A stretch of DNA of 64,000 bases from the NCBI GenBank assembly GCA_023383815.1, contig JAHDYG010000009.1:62001-126000 (forward strand). The letters are read 5' to 3'. Below, one piece after another: positions 61,070-64,000 of the stretch. Positions within the stretch are counted from its first letter, which is position 1. Each line of letters starts with the position of its first letter. Made by a program: the position numbers and the translations under genes. The notes under the pieces were generated by a model. That model saw only the letters and a program-made list of their open reading frames with translations. It had not been told where the DNA came from and ran no database searches. This DNA is from Rhodocyclaceae bacterium (GTDB lineage Bacteria > Pseudomonadota > Gammaproteobacteria > Burkholderiales > Rhodocyclaceae).

Positions 61070-61546
61070 ATGGACGACGTGGAAATCTTCACGGACGGGG
61101 CGTGCAGCGGCAACCCCGGACCGGGCGGCTGGGGTGCGATCCTGCGCAAGGGCGCGCACGAGAAGGAGATCTGGGGCGGCGAGCCGCACACGACCAACAA
61201 CCGCATGGAGCTGCTCGCGGTGATCCGCGCCTTCGAGCAGCTCAAGCGCCCGGTGCATGCCCGCGTGCATACCGACAGCCAGTACGTGCAGAAAGGCATC
61301 ACCGAATGGATCCACGGCTGGAAGGCGCGCGGCTGGAAGACCGCCGCCAAGGCGCCCGTCAAGAACGTGGACCTGTGGCAGGCGCTCGACCGGGCGGTCG
61401 GCGGGCACCGGGTCGACTGGATCTGGGTGCGCGGCCATGCCGGCCACGCCGAAAACGAGCGCGCCGACGCGCTCGCGCGCCGCGGCGTCGAGGCCGTGCG
61501 CAAGAGCGGTGCGGCCGTCGCGATGCTCCGTCAGGGGGAGGCATGA
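61070..61546 (+). CDS. rnhA: Ribonuclease HI
   Basis: A 158-residue enzyme that degrades the RNA of RNA-DNA hybrids. The four acidic catalytic residues lie in [35 protein letters not shown] and ERADALAR. The length is standard. It is followed one base later by the dnaQ start, a widespread rnhA-dnaQ arrangement. Confidence 0.96.
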   Translation: MDDVEIFTDGACSGNPGPGGWGAILRKGAHEKEIWGGEPHTTNNRMELLAVIRAFEQLKRPVHARVHTDSQYVQKGITEWIHGWKARGWKTAAKAPVKNVDLWQALDRAVGGHRVDWIWVRGHAGHAENERADALARRGVEAVRKSGAAVAMLRQGEA

Positions 61547-61547
61547 G

Positions 61548-62267
61548 ATGAGACAGATCGTCCTCGATACGGAAACCACCGGTCTCGAATGGCGCTCGGG
61601 CCATCGCGTGGTCGAGATCGGCTGCGTCGAACTGCTGAACCGCAACCTCACCGGCAAGCACTACCACGTCTATCTCAACCCCGAGCGTGCCGTCGACGCC
61701 GAAGCGCTTGCCGTGCACGGTCTGTCGGACGACTTTCTCGCCGACAAGCCGCGCTTTCGCGACATCGTTGCCGACTTCGAGGACTTCGTGCGCGATGCCG
61801 AACTCGTGATCCACAACGCGAGCTTCGACGTCGGCTTTCTCGACCATGAACTGTCGCTGCTGGGGCGTGCGCCGATCGGAGAACTGTGCGGCGGGGTCGT
61901 CGATACGCTGAAGATGGCCAAGGAGCAGAATCCGGGCAAGAAGGCCTCACTCGACGCCCTGTGCGAGCGCCACCAGATCGAAAACGCCCACCGCACACGG
62001 CACGGCGCGCTGCTCGACGCCGAGATCCTCGCCGAGGTCTATCTGGCGATGACGCGCGGGCAGGAGAGCCTCATCATCGCCCTCGAAGAGCCCGCGCCGC
62101 GCTTCGAAGCCGGCTCGGATCCGCTCGCCGAACGCCCGCCGCTCAAGGTGCTGCGCGCCACCGAAGCCGAACTCGCCGAACACGAGCGCATCCTCGACCT
62201 CATCGAAAAGGCTGCCAAAGGCCCCAGCCTGTGGCGTACGCTCGAAGCAGCGGCGGCCGGAAAGTAG
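61548..62267 (+). CDS. dnaQ: DNA polymerase III epsilon subunit
   Basis: A 239-residue 3'-5' proofreading exonuclease of the DEDDh family: LDTETTGL, IHNASFDVGFLDHEL and the histidine region RTRHGALLDAEILAEVYLAM. The C-terminal region (about 185-239) would hold the alpha-subunit binding tail. The ATG at 61548 follows the rnhA stop by one base; the longer ORF in this frame is antisense or out-of-frame to rnhA. Confidence 0.95.
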   Translation: MRQIVLDTETTGLEWRSGHRVVEIGCVELLNRNLTGKHYHVYLNPERAVDAEALAVHGLSDDFLADKPRFRDIVADFEDFVRDAELVIHNASFDVGFLDHELSLLGRAPIGELCGGVVDTLKMAKEQNPGKKASLDALCERHQIENAHRTRHGALLDAEILAEVYLAMTRGQESLIIALEEPAPRFEAGSDPLAERPPLKVLRATEAELAEHERILDLIEKAAKGPSLWRTLEAAAAGK

Positions 62268-62312
62268 CCGCCTCGTGCGTCACGCGGTCATCGCGTGCGC
62301 AGCGCAAAACGC

Positions 62313-63470
62313 TCAAGCCGCGCCATCGCTCAGCATCTTTGCGACGTGCTCGGCAATTGCGAGGCTGGCGGTGAGACCCGGGGATTCGATGCCGAAGAGA
62401 TTGACGAGACCGGGCACGCCATGGCGCGAAGGGCCATCGATGCGGAAGTCTTCCGACGCGGTGTCGAGTTTGGGGCGGATGCCTGCGTAGTCGGGATCGA
62501 GTGCGTCGTCGGGCAGGGCCGGCCAGTAGCGGCGGATCGCGTCGACAAAGCGTGCGCCGCGCGCCGGATCGACGCGGTAGCACGCGGGCTCGGGCAGGCC
62601 CGCCGGGGGTTCGCCGGGTGCGAAGTCGAGCCATTCGACATCCGGCCCGAAGCGCGCGCGGCCCTGAAGGTCGAGCGTCAGATGCACGCCGAGGCCGGCT
62701 TCTTCGGGCACCGGGTAGATCAGGCGCGAGAACGGCGCCTTGCCACGCAGCGAAAAGTAGCTGCCCTTGGCATAGCGCGCCTGCGGCACGAGCGCCGGAT
62801 CGAGCCCGCGCAAGCGTGCGGCGAGCGACGGCGCGCCGAGCCCCGTGGCGTTGATGACGGTGCGCGCGGCCAGGCGCATCGGTGCGGTGCCACCGGTTTC
62901 GATGAGGATGCCGTCGCGGCCGATCTCGCCTCCGACGACCGGCGTGTCGAGCACCAGCGTTGCGCCATCCCGCTCGGCGTCGCCGAGGAGCGCGAGCATC
63001 AGCCCGTGGGTGTCTACGATGCCGGTCGAAGGCGAATGCAGGGCGGCGACGCAGGCGAGGCTGGGTTCGAGGCCGCGTGCTTCGGTGGCGTCGAGGAGGC
63101 GCAGATCGTGCACGCCGTTGGCTTGTGCGCGGTCGAGGATCGCGGCGAGGCGGGGGCGCTGAGCCTCGGTGGTTGCGACGACGAGCTTGCCGCATTGGCG
63201 GTGCGCCACGTGGCGCTCGGCGCAGTAGCGATAGAGCAGCTCGCGCCCGCGCACGCACAGCGTGGCTTTCAGCGAGCCGGGTTCGTAGTACAGGCCGGCG
63301 TGGATCACCTCGCTGTTGCGGCTGGAGATGCCGCTGCCGAAGCGCTCGGTGGATTCGAGGACGAGCACTTCGCGGCCCCGGCTGGCCAGCTCGCGCGCGC
63401 AGGCGAGTCCTACGACGCCAGCGCCGAGGATGAGGCAATCGACGGTTTCGATGGGTTCATTGGTATTCAC
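62313..63470 (-). CDS. FAD-dependent oxidoreductase, DAO / L-2-hydroxyglutarate-oxidase type
   Basis: A 385-residue flavoprotein. The N-terminal dinucleotide-binding motif is [17 protein letters not shown], followed by [16 protein letters not shown] and the C-terminal YAGIRPKLD and [20 protein letters not shown]. These blocks match the LhgO-like branch of the DAO family, which oxidises L-2-hydroxy acids, but the substrate is not certain. The ATG at 63470 overlaps the upstream gene's stop (ATGA), so the two are coupled. Confidence 0.9.
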   Translation of the reverse strand: MNTNEPIETVDCLILGAGVVGLACARELASRGREVLVLESTERFGSGISSRNSEVIHAGLYYEPGSLKATLCVRGRELLYRYCAERHVAHRQCGKLVVATTEAQRPRLAAILDRAQANGVHDLRLLDATEARGLEPSLACVAALHSPSTGIVDTHGLMLALLGDAERDGATLVLDTPVVGGEIGRDGILIETGGTAPMRLAARTVINATGLGAPSLAARLRGLDPALVPQARYAKGSYFSLRGKAPFSRLIYPVPEEAGLGVHLTLDLQGRARFGPDVEWLDFAPGEPPAGLPEPACYRVDPARGARFVDAIRRYWPALPDDALDPDYAGIRPKLDTASEDFRIDGPSRHGVPGLVNLFGIESPGLTASLAIAEHVAKMLSDGAA

Positions 63471-64000
63471 AGCAGGAGTCTTCCGCCCGGCAGGCTTCCG
63501 GCCTGTTCGAGGCGCGTTACGGTGGGGAGGAGGTCGAGCCCCGTGCGCGTCTTGAGGGCCTGTGCGCGTTCGCGGATCTCCGCGAGCGACAGCGAGAGCG
63601 GGTCACCGGAACTTGCGAGCGCGATCACGTTGCCGCTGTCGCACGAGGGAAAGGCGAGGGCGCGATCGTCGAAGGCGCGCAAGATGCGTTCGAGACTCGC
63701 CTTGTAGCCGCGTGAGCGGCCGAAGAGGTTGACCGCCATCAGCCCGTGTTCGGAGAGGCGGCTGCGCACGGCGAGATAAAACGGCTCGGTATCGAGCGCG
63801 CCGGCCCGCGCGTTGCGATCGTAGCCGTCGACGAGGATGCAGTCGTAGCGTGGACCGGGTTCGAAGATGTGGCGCGCCCCGTCGGCAATGGTGATCTTCA
63901 GCCGTCGGTCGTCCTCGGGCAGGTGGAAGAACTGGCGTGCGGCCGCGACCACGCGCGGTTCGATCTCGACCACGTGCAGCCGCGTTTGTGGGCAGTGGTG
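63467..64000 (-). CDS. Spermidine-synthase-like SAM-binding protein (N-terminus outside window)
   Basis: The frame is open to the right window edge (178 codons seen). It starts in mid-domain with [15 protein letters not shown], then [16 protein letters not shown] and [10 protein letters not shown], which are the C-terminal half of the Rossmann domain of SpeE-like proteins. The N-terminal SAM motif I lies beyond the window, so the start is unknown. Many such proteins are not true spermidine synthases. Confidence 0.85.
   Translation of the reverse strand, partial: HHCPQTRLHVVEIEPRVVAAARQFFHLPEDDRRLKITIADGARHIFEPGPRYDCILVDGYDRNARAGALDTEPFYLAVRSRLSEHGLMAVNLFGRSRGYKASLERILRAFDDRALAFPSCDSGNVIALASSGDPLSLSLAEIRERAQALKTRTGLDLLPTVTRLEQAGSLPGGRLLL

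Overview
The window is dense, GC-rich DNA with almost no intergenic space. It is most likely a chromosome segment of a denitrifying betaproteobacterium, probably of the Rhodocyclales (Azoarcus/Thauera/Aromatoleum type). The reasons are a cytochrome cd1 nitrite reductase (nirS) with an adjacent nirI, perfect FNR/DNR-type boxes, a lexA-imuA-imuB mutagenesis cassette plus dnaE2, the gloB-methyltransferase-rnhA-dnaQ order common in this group, and many c-di-GMP enzymes. The taxon is an inference from gene content; no rRNA or tRNA gene was seen.

Layout. 1-7011 is a nitrogen-oxide/anaerobiosis block: a membrane protein, a DUF2249 protein and a hemerythrin in one operon under a perfect FNR box, an MFS carrier, a Yip1-like protein, then nirI and nirS with two CRP/FNR-type boxes between them and a strong terminator after nirS. 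7038-16555 holds a Cache chemoreceptor, two GGDEF-EAL proteins (one with a periplasmic heme c motif), a PhnD-like binding protein and metY. 16693-22099 holds an orphan ParA pair and a TetR-controlled HlyD/permease/ATPase export operon. 22085-30064 holds trmA, a pabB-pabC fusion, two adjacent toxin-antitoxin modules (RES-Xre and VapBC) and dnaE2. 30235-36373 is a signalling operon (hybrid kinase, REC-GGDEF, M61 peptidase), followed by a thioredoxin/DsbD-like membrane protein. 37759-39928 (reverse) is an unusual cassette of a soluble ABC ATPase, a HypB/UreG-like GTPase and a Fe-S protein. 40832-43340 is a PAS-GGDEF-EAL gene broken by a perfect 37-bp tandem duplication. 43360-46095 is lexA-imuA-imuB. 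46242-48146 holds a HigBA-like module, bcp and slyD. 48228-55195 holds an oxygen-sensor-like MBL/GGDEF protein, mltD, a REC-GGDEF and a large tandem ATP-grasp/acylphosphatase fusion. 55238-58381 is a small accessory island: RelBE-like pair, a nuclease-like gene bounded by inverted repeats, a methyltransferase and a Fic protein. 58460-64000 is housekeeping: HDAC-like hydrolase, gloB, methyltransferase, rnhA, dnaQ, FAD oxidoreductase and a spermidine-synthase-like gene cut by the window end.

Themes. Six proteins for c-di-GMP synthesis or breakdown lie in 64 kb, and several have redox- or oxygen-type sensor parts, next to nitrite respiration. Four toxin-antitoxin modules and a Fic protein mark accessory insertion points. 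The two best candidates for undescribed biochemistry are the ATP-grasp x2/acylphosphatase fusion (52706-55195) and the ABC-GTPase-FeS cassette (37759-39928). No stretch longer than about 300 bases lacks a gene.
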